In this document: one piece after another, positions 5,865 through 12,364 of the stretch | Position numbering within the stretch: position 1 is the first letter of the stretch | Layout: each line of letters begins with the position of its first letter | Source: Nitrososphaerales archaeon | GTDB lineage: Archaea > Thermoproteota > Nitrososphaeria > Nitrososphaerales > Gagatemarchaeaceae | Assembly: GCA_030039515.1 (NCBI GenBank) | Contig: JASHVT010000107.1 | Coordinates: forward strand, 1 to 12,364 | Direction: 5' to 3' | DNA length: 12,364 nt | The notes under the pieces: model-generated | The model's database searches: none | Seen by the model: the letters and a program-made list of their open reading frames with translations, nothing else | What the model was told of the DNA's origin: nothing | Translations under genes and position numbers: made by a program

Positions 5865-5890
5865 GTCCCAGTGCCCCACCCGACACTGCC

Positions 5891-7162
5891 GTGGTGGAGA
5901 CGTCGGAGGTGCCTGGATTCTACAAGCTGTCGATGCAGGAGAGGATGAGGCTACTGAAGGAGAGCGCGGGTCTCTCGGAGGAAGAAGCGAACGTCATGGC
6001 GGACACAGGCGGCCTCCCAAGGGACGTCGCAGACAGGATGATTGAGAACGTCGTAGGCGGCATCACCATCCCAATGGGCATCGCGACGAACTTCAAGATC
6101 AACGGGAAGGACTATCTGATACCCATGGCCCTGGAGGAGCCGTCGGTCGTCGCCGCGGCGAGCAACGCCGCGAAGATGGCGAGGGTGAAGGGAGGGTTCG
6201 TGGTGACGAACACGGGGCCGGTGATGATCGGGCAGATACAGGTCGTGAACGTGCCGAAGCCGGAGTCGGCCAAGTCGAAGATTCTCGAGAGCAAGGACTC
6301 TCTTCTCAAGAGGGCGAACGACCAGGACCCGATGCTCGTCTCGTTAGGGGGCGGAGCGAAGGACCTGAATGTCAAGGTCCTCTCCACGCTGAAAGGCCCG
6401 ATGGTCGTCGCGGAACTCATCGTGAACACAGGAGACGCCATGGGAGCCAACGCAGTCAACACCATGGCGGAGGCCGTGGCGCCGTTGGTTGAAGAGATCA
6501 GCGGTGGGAAGACGTACCTCAAGATCATCTCTAACCTGGCAGACCGGAGGCTCGTCAGGGCGACAGCCACCTTCGACAAGGAGGCGATTGGGGGCGAGGA
6601 GGTCGTCGATGGCATCGTGTACGCCTACGCCTTCGCCGACGCGGATCCATACAGGTGCGCGACGCACAACAAAGGGATCATGAACGGCGTAGTCGCCGTT
6701 GCGATAGCATGCGGCCAGGACATAAGGGCGCTTGAAGCGGGCGCGCACAGCTACGCCTCGAGGAGCGGGAAGTACAAGCCGCTCACCACGTGGGAGAAGA
6801 CTCCCGACGGCGACCTCCTGGGGAAGCTGGAGATGCCGATGGCCGTCGGCCTCGTGGGAGGCGCGGCCAGGACCCACCCGACCGCCAGGGCAGCCATCAA
6901 GGTGCTTGGGGTCAAGACCGCGACCGAGCTGGCCGAGGTCATGGGAGCCGTAGGACTCGCGCAGAACTTCGCGGCCCTGCGGGCGCTCGCGAGCGAGGGC
7001 ATCCAGAGCGGTCACATGAAGCTTCACAGCAGAAACGTAGCAGTCTCAGCCGGAGCGACGGGCGAGCTCATCGACCTCGTCGCGGCGAGGATGATCCAAG
7101 AGAAGAAGATAAGGTTCGACAGGGCCAAAGAGCTGGTCTCAGAGCTTTCGAAGAAGGGTTAG
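5891..7162 (+). CDS. hmgA: Hydroxymethylglutaryl-CoA reductase, class II
   Basis: Reduces HMG-CoA to mevalonate with NAD(P)H, the committed step of archaeal isoprenoid lipid synthesis; cytosolic. Full-length match to the class II family. The N-terminus is GFYKLSMQERM. With GTG 5891 as residue 1, catalytic Glu83 lies in EEPSVVAAASNAAKMA, the cofactor-site motif DAMGANAVNTM is at about 182-192, Lys261 is in CATHNKGIMNG, Asp277 in GQDIRALEAGAHSY and His379 in GHMKLHSRN. The Glu and His fall very close to Glu83 and His381 of the Pseudomonas mevalonii enzyme, and 423 residues is near its length. These points and the TATA spacing favour GTG 5891 over ATG 5837, which would add 18 residues. Class II enzymes occur in Archaeoglobales, Thermoplasmatales and bacteria, whereas many other archaea use class I. 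Cofactor preference cannot be read here. Confidence 0.96.
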   Translation: MVETSEVPGFYKLSMQERMRLLKESAGLSEEEANVMADTGGLPRDVADRMIENVVGGITIPMGIATNFKINGKDYLIPMALEEPSVVAAASNAAKMARVKGGFVVTNTGPVMIGQIQVVNVPKPESAKSKILESKDSLLKRANDQDPMLVSLGGGAKDLNVKVLSTLKGPMVVAELIVNTGDAMGANAVNTMAEAVAPLVEEISGGKTYLKIISNLADRRLVRATATFDKEAIGGEEVVDGIVYAYAFADADPYRCATHNKGIMNGVVAVAIACGQDIRALEAGAHSYASRSGKYKPLTTWEKTPDGDLLGKLEMPMAVGLVGGAARTHPTARAAIKVLGVKTATELAEVMGAVGLAQNFAALRALASEGIQSGHMKLHSRNVAVSAGATGELIDLVAARMIQEKKIRFDRAKELVSELSKKG

Positions 7163-7172
7163 AACATCAACC

Positions 7173-7180
7173 TCTAAAAG
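7173..7180 (+). promoter_or_regulatory. TATA-like element of the DedA-family gene
   Basis: TCTAAAAG begins 11 bases after the hmgA stop and is centred about 27 bases before the TTG at 7204. This points to an independent leaderless transcript rather than simple read-through from hmgA. Confidence 0.45.
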
Positions 7181-7203
7181 GACAGTGCGACGCGGCCGCC
7201 TGT

Positions 7204-7995
7204 TTGGTCGAGCCTCCGGCCCACCGCGACACACTGATTCCCGCAAGCAAGTACCTCCTTGCGTTCACCATAGCAACGTTCGTCTTCGGGGTCCTAGAGC
7301 TCACGAAGATACTTCAGCTTCCGTACGTGGCGTGGATCTCCTCGCTCTCCACCTCTGTGGTCTCCAGCTCTAGCATAATCTCGCTGATGAAAAGCGCCGG
7401 CTATCTCGGGCTGTTCGGGCTGATGGCCCTCGAAAGCGCGTCTCTGCCCATACCGAGCGAGCTCGTCCTCCCGCTGGCCGGATATCTGGTCTACATACAC
7501 GCGATGAACTTCTGGGTCGCGGTGGGCGTGAGCACGGTCGCTGGAGTCGCGGGCGCGCTCGTCGACTACGCTATCGCCTTGTGGCTCGGGCGGCCCTTCG
7601 TCGCCAAACTCCTCCGAGTGTCAGGGTTGAAGGGCGATGCCCTGGACAGGGCGGAACGCTGGTTCGACCGCTCGGGAGAGTGGACCGTGTTCGCTGCGAG
7701 GTTCGTCCCTGGACTGCGGAGTTTGATATCCGTCCCCGCGGGGCTCTTCAGGATGGGCATGAAGTCCTTCGTCTTGATGACCGCTGCCGGCTGCTTTGCC
7801 TGGTCTCTCGTGCTGGTCTACGCGGGCTATGTGGCTGGAACGCTCCTCACAAGCGCGGGCGCCTACGAGTCGTCGGCCACCCTGGCTGACGTGCTTTCAG
7901 CGGTAATCGTTGTCCTTTCCGCAGTCTACATCGGATACTTTGCGCTCATGACGGAGAGACGACGCGGCGCTAGTCGCCCAACATTGGGATCCTGA
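7204..7995 (+). CDS. DedA/SNARE-associated (VTT-domain) family membrane protein
   Basis: A 263-residue polytopic membrane protein. The first helix is at about 16-36. The DedA core runs from about 63: ALESASLPIPSELVLPLAGY (75-94) carries the conserved E-x-x-x-x-P-x-P-x-E pattern in a re-entrant loop. Next come a helix with VDYAIALWLGRPF (120-132) and the second re-entrant segment FAARFVPGLRSLISVPAG (153-170), with Arg156 and Arg162 of the R-x-x-P-x-x-R motif. Two more helices follow. Family members are implicated in lipid flipping, membrane homeostasis and proton-linked transport; the substrate here is unknown. The same frame is open far upstream, inside hmgA, but that part is not DedA-like. 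TTG 7204 is chosen for its TATA at -27. The 3' end overlaps convergent hutU by 26 bases. Confidence 0.88.
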   Translation: MVEPPAHRDTLIPASKYLLAFTIATFVFGVLELTKILQLPYVAWISSLSTSVVSSSSIISLMKSAGYLGLFGLMALESASLPIPSELVLPLAGYLVYIHAMNFWVAVGVSTVAGVAGALVDYAIALWLGRPFVAKLLRVSGLKGDALDRAERWFDRSGEWTVFAARFVPGLRSLISVPAGLFRMGMKSFVLMTAAGCFAWSLVLVYAGYVAGTLLTSAGAYESSATLADVLSAVIVVLSAVYIGYFALMTERRRGASRPTLGS

Positions 7996-9625
7996 CGCCC
8001 TTCGCCCTCGCGACCCCGATCGCTTCCTCGTACCCGGCGTCTGCGTGCCTGGCGACTCCCAGTCCTGGGTCGTTCGTCAGGGCGGCCTCCAGCCGTCTGT
8101 CTGCCTCGGCGGACCCGTCCGCCAACACAGCGAGACCAGCGTGGATGGAGTATCCGATCCCCACTCCGCCACCATGATGCACCGACACCCAGGACGCACC
8201 CGAGACAGCGTTCAGGAGGGCGTTGAGTATTGGCCAGTCTGCTATCGCGTCTGACCCGTCCTTCATCCCCTCGGTCTCTCTGAACGGAGAGGCCACGGAG
8301 CCCGAGTCGAGGTGGTCACGTCCTATGATTATCGGAGCAGAGATGGTCCCCTCGCGGACCATCCCGTTGATTATCTTCCCGAACTTCGCACGCTCGCCGT
8401 ACCCCAGCCAGCAGACGCGCGCTGGGAGTCCCTGGAACTCGACCTTGTCGCGGGCCTTCGTGATCCATCTGACGAGCGACCTGTTTTCGGAGAAGTTCCG
8501 GATCACCGCTTCGTCGGTGGCGTATATGTCCTCGGGGTCCCCTGACAGCGCGGCCCATCTGAACGGGCCCCGACCCTCGCAGAAGAGCGGTCGGATGTAC
8601 TCCGGGACGAACCCCGGGATCATGAAAGCGTCCTTGACTCCCGCGTCTGACGCGACCTTCCTAATGTTGTTGCCGTACTCGAAGGCCACCGCCCCCGCCT
8701 TTTGGAAGCCGAGCAGCGCCCTGACGTGCTTCGCGATGGAGGCGGTCGACCTGCTGAGGTACTCGGCTTGGTCCGAGGCCCTGAGGTCTGCCGCCTCTTG
8801 AACGGTCAGGCCATTCGGTATGTAGCCCACCAGAGGGTCGTGCGCGGCAGTCTGGTCCGTCACTACGTCCGGTCTGAAACGCGCTCCCAGCAGGTCCGGG
8901 ATGACGTCTGCCGCGTTGCCGAGGAGCGCGACCGACAAGGGCTTCCCCTCCCTCGCCGCACCGTTGACCAGCTCCACCGCCTCCCTGGTGGTCTCCACCG
9001 CCACGTCGCAGTACTTCTTCCCCATGCGCCTGTCTATCGCCCTCCGGTCGACCTCGACGACAAGGGCGACCCCGTCGTTCATTGTCACGGCGAGAGGCTG
9101 CGCCCCGCCCATCTCTCCGAGCCCCGCGGTCAGCACGATCTTGCCTTTCAGGGAGCCGTTGAAGTGCTTCGACGCCAAGGCGGCGAGCGTCTCGTAGGTC
9201 CCCTGCAAGACCCCTTGGGTCCCGATGAACATCCAGCTTCCGGCGGTCATCTGGCCGTACATGGTCAGGCCCCTCTCTTCGAGCTCTCTGAAGTAAGACC
9301 AGTCGGCCCACTTGGGCACGAGCATCGCGTTCGAGATCAGTACCCGGGGTGCCGCCTCGCTCGTCTTGAATATCCCTACAGGCTTGCCCGACTGAATCAG
9401 GAGCGTCTCGTCGTTCTCTAGGTTGCGGAGCGACTTCACTATGACCTCGTACGCCGCCCAGCTCCTCGCTGCCCGCCCCGTGCCCCCGTAGACTATGAGA
9501 TGCTCGGGGTCTCTCGCAACCTCCGGGTCGAGGTTGTTCATGAGCATGCGGAGCGCAGCCTCCTGGTGCCAGCTCTTGCAGGAGATCGCCGTCCCCCTCG
9601 GCGCCCTGACCTCGTGCTTCTGCAC
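7970..9625 (-). CDS. hutU: Urocanate hydratase (urocanase)
   Basis: Second step of histidine degradation: urocanate plus water to 4-imidazolone-5-propionate, using tightly bound NAD+ as an electrophile. The 551 residues are close to bacterial enzymes (about 557 in Pseudomonas). The N-terminus has the typical KSWHQEAALRMLMNNLDP and YGGTGRAARSW motifs. The NAD-binding Rossmann loop is TAGLGEMGGAQP (about 166-177). The conserved cysteine equivalent to Cys410 is Cys405 in LPARVCWLGYGERA, and VHHGGGVGIGYSIHAG (about 482-497) is the C-terminal signature. The start is GTG 9625, with a TTAAAT box 25-26 bases upstream and therefore probably leaderless. It is divergent from hutI across 97 bases and convergent with the DedA gene, overlapping it by 26 bases. 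Confidence 0.97.
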   Translation of the reverse strand: MQKHEVRAPRGTAISCKSWHQEAALRMLMNNLDPEVARDPEHLIVYGGTGRAARSWAAYEVIVKSLRNLENDETLLIQSGKPVGIFKTSEAAPRVLISNAMLVPKWADWSYFRELEERGLTMYGQMTAGSWMFIGTQGVLQGTYETLAALASKHFNGSLKGKIVLTAGLGEMGGAQPLAVTMNDGVALVVEVDRRAIDRRMGKKYCDVAVETTREAVELVNGAAREGKPLSVALLGNAADVIPDLLGARFRPDVVTDQTAAHDPLVGYIPNGLTVQEAADLRASDQAEYLSRSTASIAKHVRALLGFQKAGAVAFEYGNNIRKVASDAGVKDAFMIPGFVPEYIRPLFCEGRGPFRWAALSGDPEDIYATDEAVIRNFSENRSLVRWITKARDKVEFQGLPARVCWLGYGERAKFGKIINGMVREGTISAPIIIGRDHLDSGSVASPFRETEGMKDGSDAIADWPILNALLNAVSGASWVSVHHGGGVGIGYSIHAGLAVLADGSAEADRRLEAALTNDPGLGVARHADAGYEEAIGVARAKGVRIPMLGD

Positions 9626-9722
9626 AGGCGAAGCAGGACGAGCGGCGATTTAAGAATTGAAGGCGCCGGAGTAGCCACCGCCTGCAATCCTTATCACCGG
9701 ACGGCCGCCCGACCTCTCAGGC
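9626..9722. promoter_or_regulatory. Divergent hutU/hutI promoter region
   Basis: This 97-base gap holds two TATA-like elements. ATTTAA at 9648-9653 (reverse TTAAAT) is 25-26 bases before hutU GTG 9625. CCTTATCA at 9689-9696 is about 30 bases before hutI TTG 9723. The roughly 35 bases between them (9654-9688) include AAGGCGCCGG and would be the natural place for a shared histidine- or urocanate-responsive operator, but I see no strong inverted repeat. Confidence 0.45.
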
Positions 9723-10976
9723 TTGAGTCGCCTTTCGCTCGCCCTCGTAAACGCGGGAGAGCTGGTGACTTGCACGGCGGGAAGGGGAGAGGACGTCCTG
9801 GGCGTGGTCCCTGACGGCGCCTTCGTCGTCGAGGAGGGGCGAGTGGCATGGGTCGGGACGACAAAGGAACTCGGGAGGAAGAGCTTCGGGAAGCCGGCCA
9901 GGACGGTGGATGCGGAGGGCGGGTTGGTCTTCCCAGGCCTGGTCGACCCGCACACCCACCTGGCGTTCGCTGGGAGCAGGGAGGACGAGCTAGAGAGGAA
10001 GATCGGAGGAGAGAGTTACTTGGACATTCTGAGGTCTGGAGGCGGCATAAGCAGGACTGTCGGCGCGACGCGCGACGCATCGGTGTCAAGAATCGTGAGG
10101 GAGTCGGCTGACCGGGCCGTCCAGCTTCTAAGAGGAGGGGTCACCACGGTGGAGGTCAAGACGGGCTACGGGCAGAGTCTGGAGCAGGAGCTCAAGATGC
10201 TGAGGTCGATCGCGGAGCTGTCGAGGGTTGTCGACATGGAGGTCGTCCCGACGTTTCTCGGGCTGCACGCGAAGCCTCCGGAGTTCGACGACGCGAGGAG
10301 CTACGCGGACCACGTAGTGAAGTCGATGCTGCCAGAGGTCGCAAGAGCCAAGGCGAGACCGAGGTTCTCAGACTGCTTCTGCGAAGAGGACGTCTTTACC
10401 CGCGACGAGTGTTCGAGGTACCTGAGGGCCTCCGCGGAACTGGGGCTCGGGCTCAAGATACATGCGGACGAGTTCGAGGAGTCGGGTGGGGCGTCCCTGG
10501 CGGCGTCGTCAGGATGCGTCTCTGCCGACCATCTCGGACGCAGCTCTGAAGAAGGGATACGGGCCATGTCTAGGAAGGGCGTCACTGCGGTGCTCCTGCC
10601 GGCTACGTCGCTGTTCTCCGGGATCAAGTTCGCCGACGCCAGGTCAATCATGGAAGCTGGATGCCGCGTCGCGCTGGGCACCGACCTCAGCCCAAACTCC
10701 TGGGTCGAGTCCCCGCAGCTTGTGATGTGGCTCGCCTGCACGGGGATGAAGATGAGCCCGGCTGAAGCGCTGCTAGGATTCACCAGGAACGCTGCACAGG
10801 CGGTTGGAAGAGACGACATAGGCGCGATACGTGCTGGGTCGCAAGCAGACTTCGTGGTCAGCGCCCTCCCTGGATACAGGTTCCTGCCGTACCGAGTCGG
10901 CGGAGACTACGTCAGGATGGTCTTCAGGAGAGGAAGGAGGGTGTTCGACGCGGAGGGCCTAAGGGACGCCGCCTGA
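9723..10976 (+). CDS. hutI: Imidazolonepropionase
   Basis: Third step of histidine degradation: hydrolyses 4-imidazolone-5-propionate to N-formimino-L-glutamate; cytosolic amidohydrolase with a mononuclear metal centre. The 417 residues are of normal family length. Metal ligands are His77 and His79 (LVDPHTHLAFAGSRE), His247 (LKIHADEF, with Glu250 nearby) and Asp321 (ALGTDLSPNSW). Substrate-site motifs are GGGISRTV, EVKTGYG, PTFLGLHA with His182, and ADHLG with His270. These positions are within a few residues of those in the Bacillus subtilis enzyme. The start is TTG 9723 (MSRLSLALVNAGELVTC), with CCTTATCA about 30 bases upstream and no Shine-Dalgarno. The 3' end overlaps convergent hutH by 18 bases. 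The frame is intact and the enzyme looks functional. Confidence 0.97.
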   Translation: MSRLSLALVNAGELVTCTAGRGEDVLGVVPDGAFVVEEGRVAWVGTTKELGRKSFGKPARTVDAEGGLVFPGLVDPHTHLAFAGSREDELERKIGGESYLDILRSGGGISRTVGATRDASVSRIVRESADRAVQLLRGGVTTVEVKTGYGQSLEQELKMLRSIAELSRVVDMEVVPTFLGLHAKPPEFDDARSYADHVVKSMLPEVARAKARPRFSDCFCEEDVFTRDECSRYLRASAELGLGLKIHADEFEESGGASLAASSGCVSADHLGRSSEEGIRAMSRKGVTAVLLPATSLFSGIKFADARSIMEAGCRVALGTDLSPNSWVESPQLVMWLACTGMKMSPAEALLGFTRNAAQAVGRDDIGAIRAGSQADFVVSALPGYRFLPYRVGGDYVRMVFRRGRRVFDAEGLRDAA

Positions 10977-12364
10977 CTGGACCACCTTCGACAGCCGCTC
11001 TATCTCTTCTGACTGCGATCTGTCGCCCTTGAGGAGGGGCGAGGTCTCCCTGACGACCCTGCAGACCTCCTTCGTGTGCTCGGATATCCCGATCTCCTCT
11101 TGGCCCAGGACGTTCGAGGCGCAGATGAGCTCAATCGCAAGGATCCTGGAGACGTTCCTCGCCACCGCCAGCGCCTTCATTCCCGCGTTGACGCCGTGGC
11201 TCGCGTGGTCTTCGGTTCCACCGGAGACGTTTGCGGGATAGGCGGACTGCGGATAGATCTGTTTGGCGTTGTCAGCGGTGAGGGCCGTAGCGGTATACTG
11301 CAGGATCATGAGGCCTGACTCGAGCCCGGGCTTCCCCGCCATGTATTTGGTCTCGGTCGGCGTGTTGGAGAGGAGCAGGTTGGTCCTCGAGAGGGAGATC
11401 ACCCCGATGTAAGACAGGGCTATCGCGATGAGGTCCAGCGCCATGGCGACCGGTTGCGCGTGGAAGTTCCCTCCATGGAGGGCCGTCCCGTCGTCTGTCA
11501 GGACGGGATTGTCCGACACAGAGTTCATCTCTCCTACGACAATCCTCTCAGAGAAGTCTAGAGCGAGCTTCAGAGACCCGTGGACCTGCGGGACGCATCG
11601 GAGCGAATACGGGTCCTGCGGGACAGGCTCGGCCCTGAGCCTCTGGCTATCCTTGAGGAAGGCGCCAAGGCGCATGGCCACGTACTCCTGACCTTCGTCG
11701 GCCTTCATCCTGATCAGCCTCTCGTCGAACCACTGCGAGCACGCACCCAGGGCCTCGCACGCAACCGCCACTGAGGAGTTGGCCGCTTCCAGGAGGGCCC
11801 TTCCCCGCCTTACCGCCACGCACGCGAGGCCGGTCGTAAAGCACGTCCCGTTGATCAGCGCGAGTCCCTCCTTCGCCTGCAGGGTCAGGGGCTTGACCTT
11901 GGAGAGCGAGAGGGCGCGCCTGGACTCCATGAGCTTCTCCTTGTAGTAGGCGCTGCCTTCCCCGACCATCGTCAGCGCCATATGCGCGGAGGGCACGAGG
12001 TCTCCGCTCGCCCCCAGAGAGCCGAACTCAGGCACGAACGGGAGGACTCCCTTGTTGAGCATCTCCAGCAGCGTCAGCGCGACTTCGTTCCTCGCCGCGC
12101 TGTTCCCCTTCAGCAGGCCGTTCAGGCGGATCAGCATGGCCGCCCTGACGACCTCCGGAGGCATAGGGTCGCCGACGCCGTTGGCGTGGCTCCGGACCAG
12201 GTTGAGCTGCAGCTCCCTTAGGTTGCTGAGCCTGACCGCCTTGCTCGACAAGGAGCCGAAGCCGGTGTTTACGCCATACACTATCTCACCCCTGGCCAAC
12301 CTCTGCTCGAGCATCGTCCTGAACCTGTCCATCCTCTTGAGGCTCGCGGCGCTGACCCTGACCT
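10959..12364 (-). CDS. hutH: Histidine ammonia-lyase (N-terminus cut by right window edge)
   Basis: First step of histidine degradation: eliminates ammonia from L-histidine to give trans-urocanate. The active electrophile is MIO, formed from the Ala-Ser-Gly triad, here at 12003-12011 within FGSLGASGDLVPSAHMAL. Other family marks are VYGVNTGFGSLSS with the catalytic Tyr, LINGTCFTTGL, VPQVHGS, GEMNSVSDNPVL, GGNFHAQPVAMALD and SGGTEDHASHG. An ATG exists at 12332, but the preceding codons in frame (VRVSAASLKR) continue the usual HAL N-terminal helix, so the real start lies beyond the window, perhaps 40-50 residues away. The C-terminus (SGGVP) ends about as expected. The gene is convergent with hutI and overlaps it by 18 bases, so regulation is separate from the hutU/hutI promoter region. 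Confidence 0.97.
   Translation of the reverse strand, partial: VRVSAASLKRMDRFRTMLEQRLARGEIVYGVNTGFGSLSSKAVRLSNLRELQLNLVRSHANGVGDPMPPEVVRAAMLIRLNGLLKGNSAARNEVALTLLEMLNKGVLPFVPEFGSLGASGDLVPSAHMALTMVGEGSAYYKEKLMESRRALSLSKVKPLTLQAKEGLALINGTCFTTGLACVAVRRGRALLEAANSSVAVACEALGACSQWFDERLIRMKADEGQEYVAMRLGAFLKDSQRLRAEPVPQDPYSLRCVPQVHGSLKLALDFSERIVVGEMNSVSDNPVLTDDGTALHGGNFHAQPVAMALDLIAIALSYIGVISLSRTNLLLSNTPTETKYMAGKPGLESGLMILQYTATALTADNAKQIYPQSAYPANVSGGTEDHASHGVNAGMKALAVARNVSRILAIELICASNVLGQEEIGISEHTKEVCRVVRETSPLLKGDRSQSEEIERLSKVVQSGGVP

Noticed and set aside
6344..7027. 227-residue minus-strand ORF antisense to hmgA
   Set aside because: Shadow of a fully conserved enzyme, with no domain or promoter.
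6790..7203. N-terminal extension of the DedA frame into hmgA
   Set aside because: Highly charged Arg/Gly composition of a shadow frame. The DedA protein starts sensibly at TTG 7204 with a TATA box 27 bases upstream.
8702..9421. 239-residue plus-strand ORF antisense to hutU
   Set aside because: It is a GC-driven shadow frame rich in Arg/Pro/Val/His with no recognisable motif, and urocanase on the other strand is complete.
12333..12364. hutH starting at ATG 12332 as a complete gene
   Set aside because: The frame stays open to the window edge and the upstream residues match the usual HAL N-terminal helix, so the gene is truncated rather than short.
1..12364. CRISPR arrays, insertion sequences, integrases, toxin-antitoxin or phage defence genes
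   Set aside because: No regular spaced repeats, terminal inverted repeats, transposase motifs or defence domains were seen. All sizeable genes are metabolic, membrane or proteostasis functions.

Overview
This window is archaeal chromosomal DNA with high GC content. Most start codons have a TATA-like element centred about 26-35 bases upstream and no convincing Shine-Dalgarno site, which is the pattern of leaderless or short-leader archaeal transcripts. The gene content agrees: an HtpX protease, an Hsp20 with an archaeal-type N-terminal extension, twin-CBS proteins, a class II (Archaeoglobus/Thermoplasma-like) HMG-CoA reductase, and a tRNA with no encoded CCA and extra internal sequence. I cannot fix the lineage from sequence alone. 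A Thermoplasmata-like or a Nitrososphaeria/Bathyarchaeia-like (TACK) archaeon are both plausible.

Layout. Bases 1-345 (minus) are the N-terminal part of an ABC transporter ATPase running off the left edge. It shares one TATA box with a divergent twin-CBS protein (398-862, plus). A proteostasis pair follows, Hsp20 (minus) and HtpX (plus), transcribed divergently from 1463-1577. Next come four minus-strand genes with separate promoter-like elements: a toroid-fold protein (4587-5546), a COG1228-type amidohydrolase (3296-4501), a 61-residue protein (3022-3207) and a proline-rich membrane protein (2477-2965). Then come a tRNA (5646-5753, minus), class II HMG-CoA reductase (5891-7162, plus; isoprenoid lipid synthesis) and a DedA-family membrane protein (7204-7995, plus).

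The right end holds three consecutive enzymes of histidine degradation: hutU (minus), hutI (plus) and hutH (minus, running off the right edge). Together they would take histidine to urocanate, then imidazolonepropionate, then formiminoglutamate. They are not a co-directional operon. hutU and hutI diverge from a 97-base region, and hutI and hutH converge with an 18-base overlap. The formiminoglutamate-consuming enzyme is not in the window.

Packing is tight. All four convergent pairs abut or overlap at their 3' ends (0, 4, 26 and 18 bases). No stretch over 300 bases lacks a gene. I found no CRISPR array, insertion sequence, integrase or phage gene. Nothing here is clearly a new defence or mobile system. 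The items most worth a second look are the tRNA whose anticodon arm I cannot resolve, the symmetric shared TATA box, the small 61-residue protein and the unusual hut arrangement.
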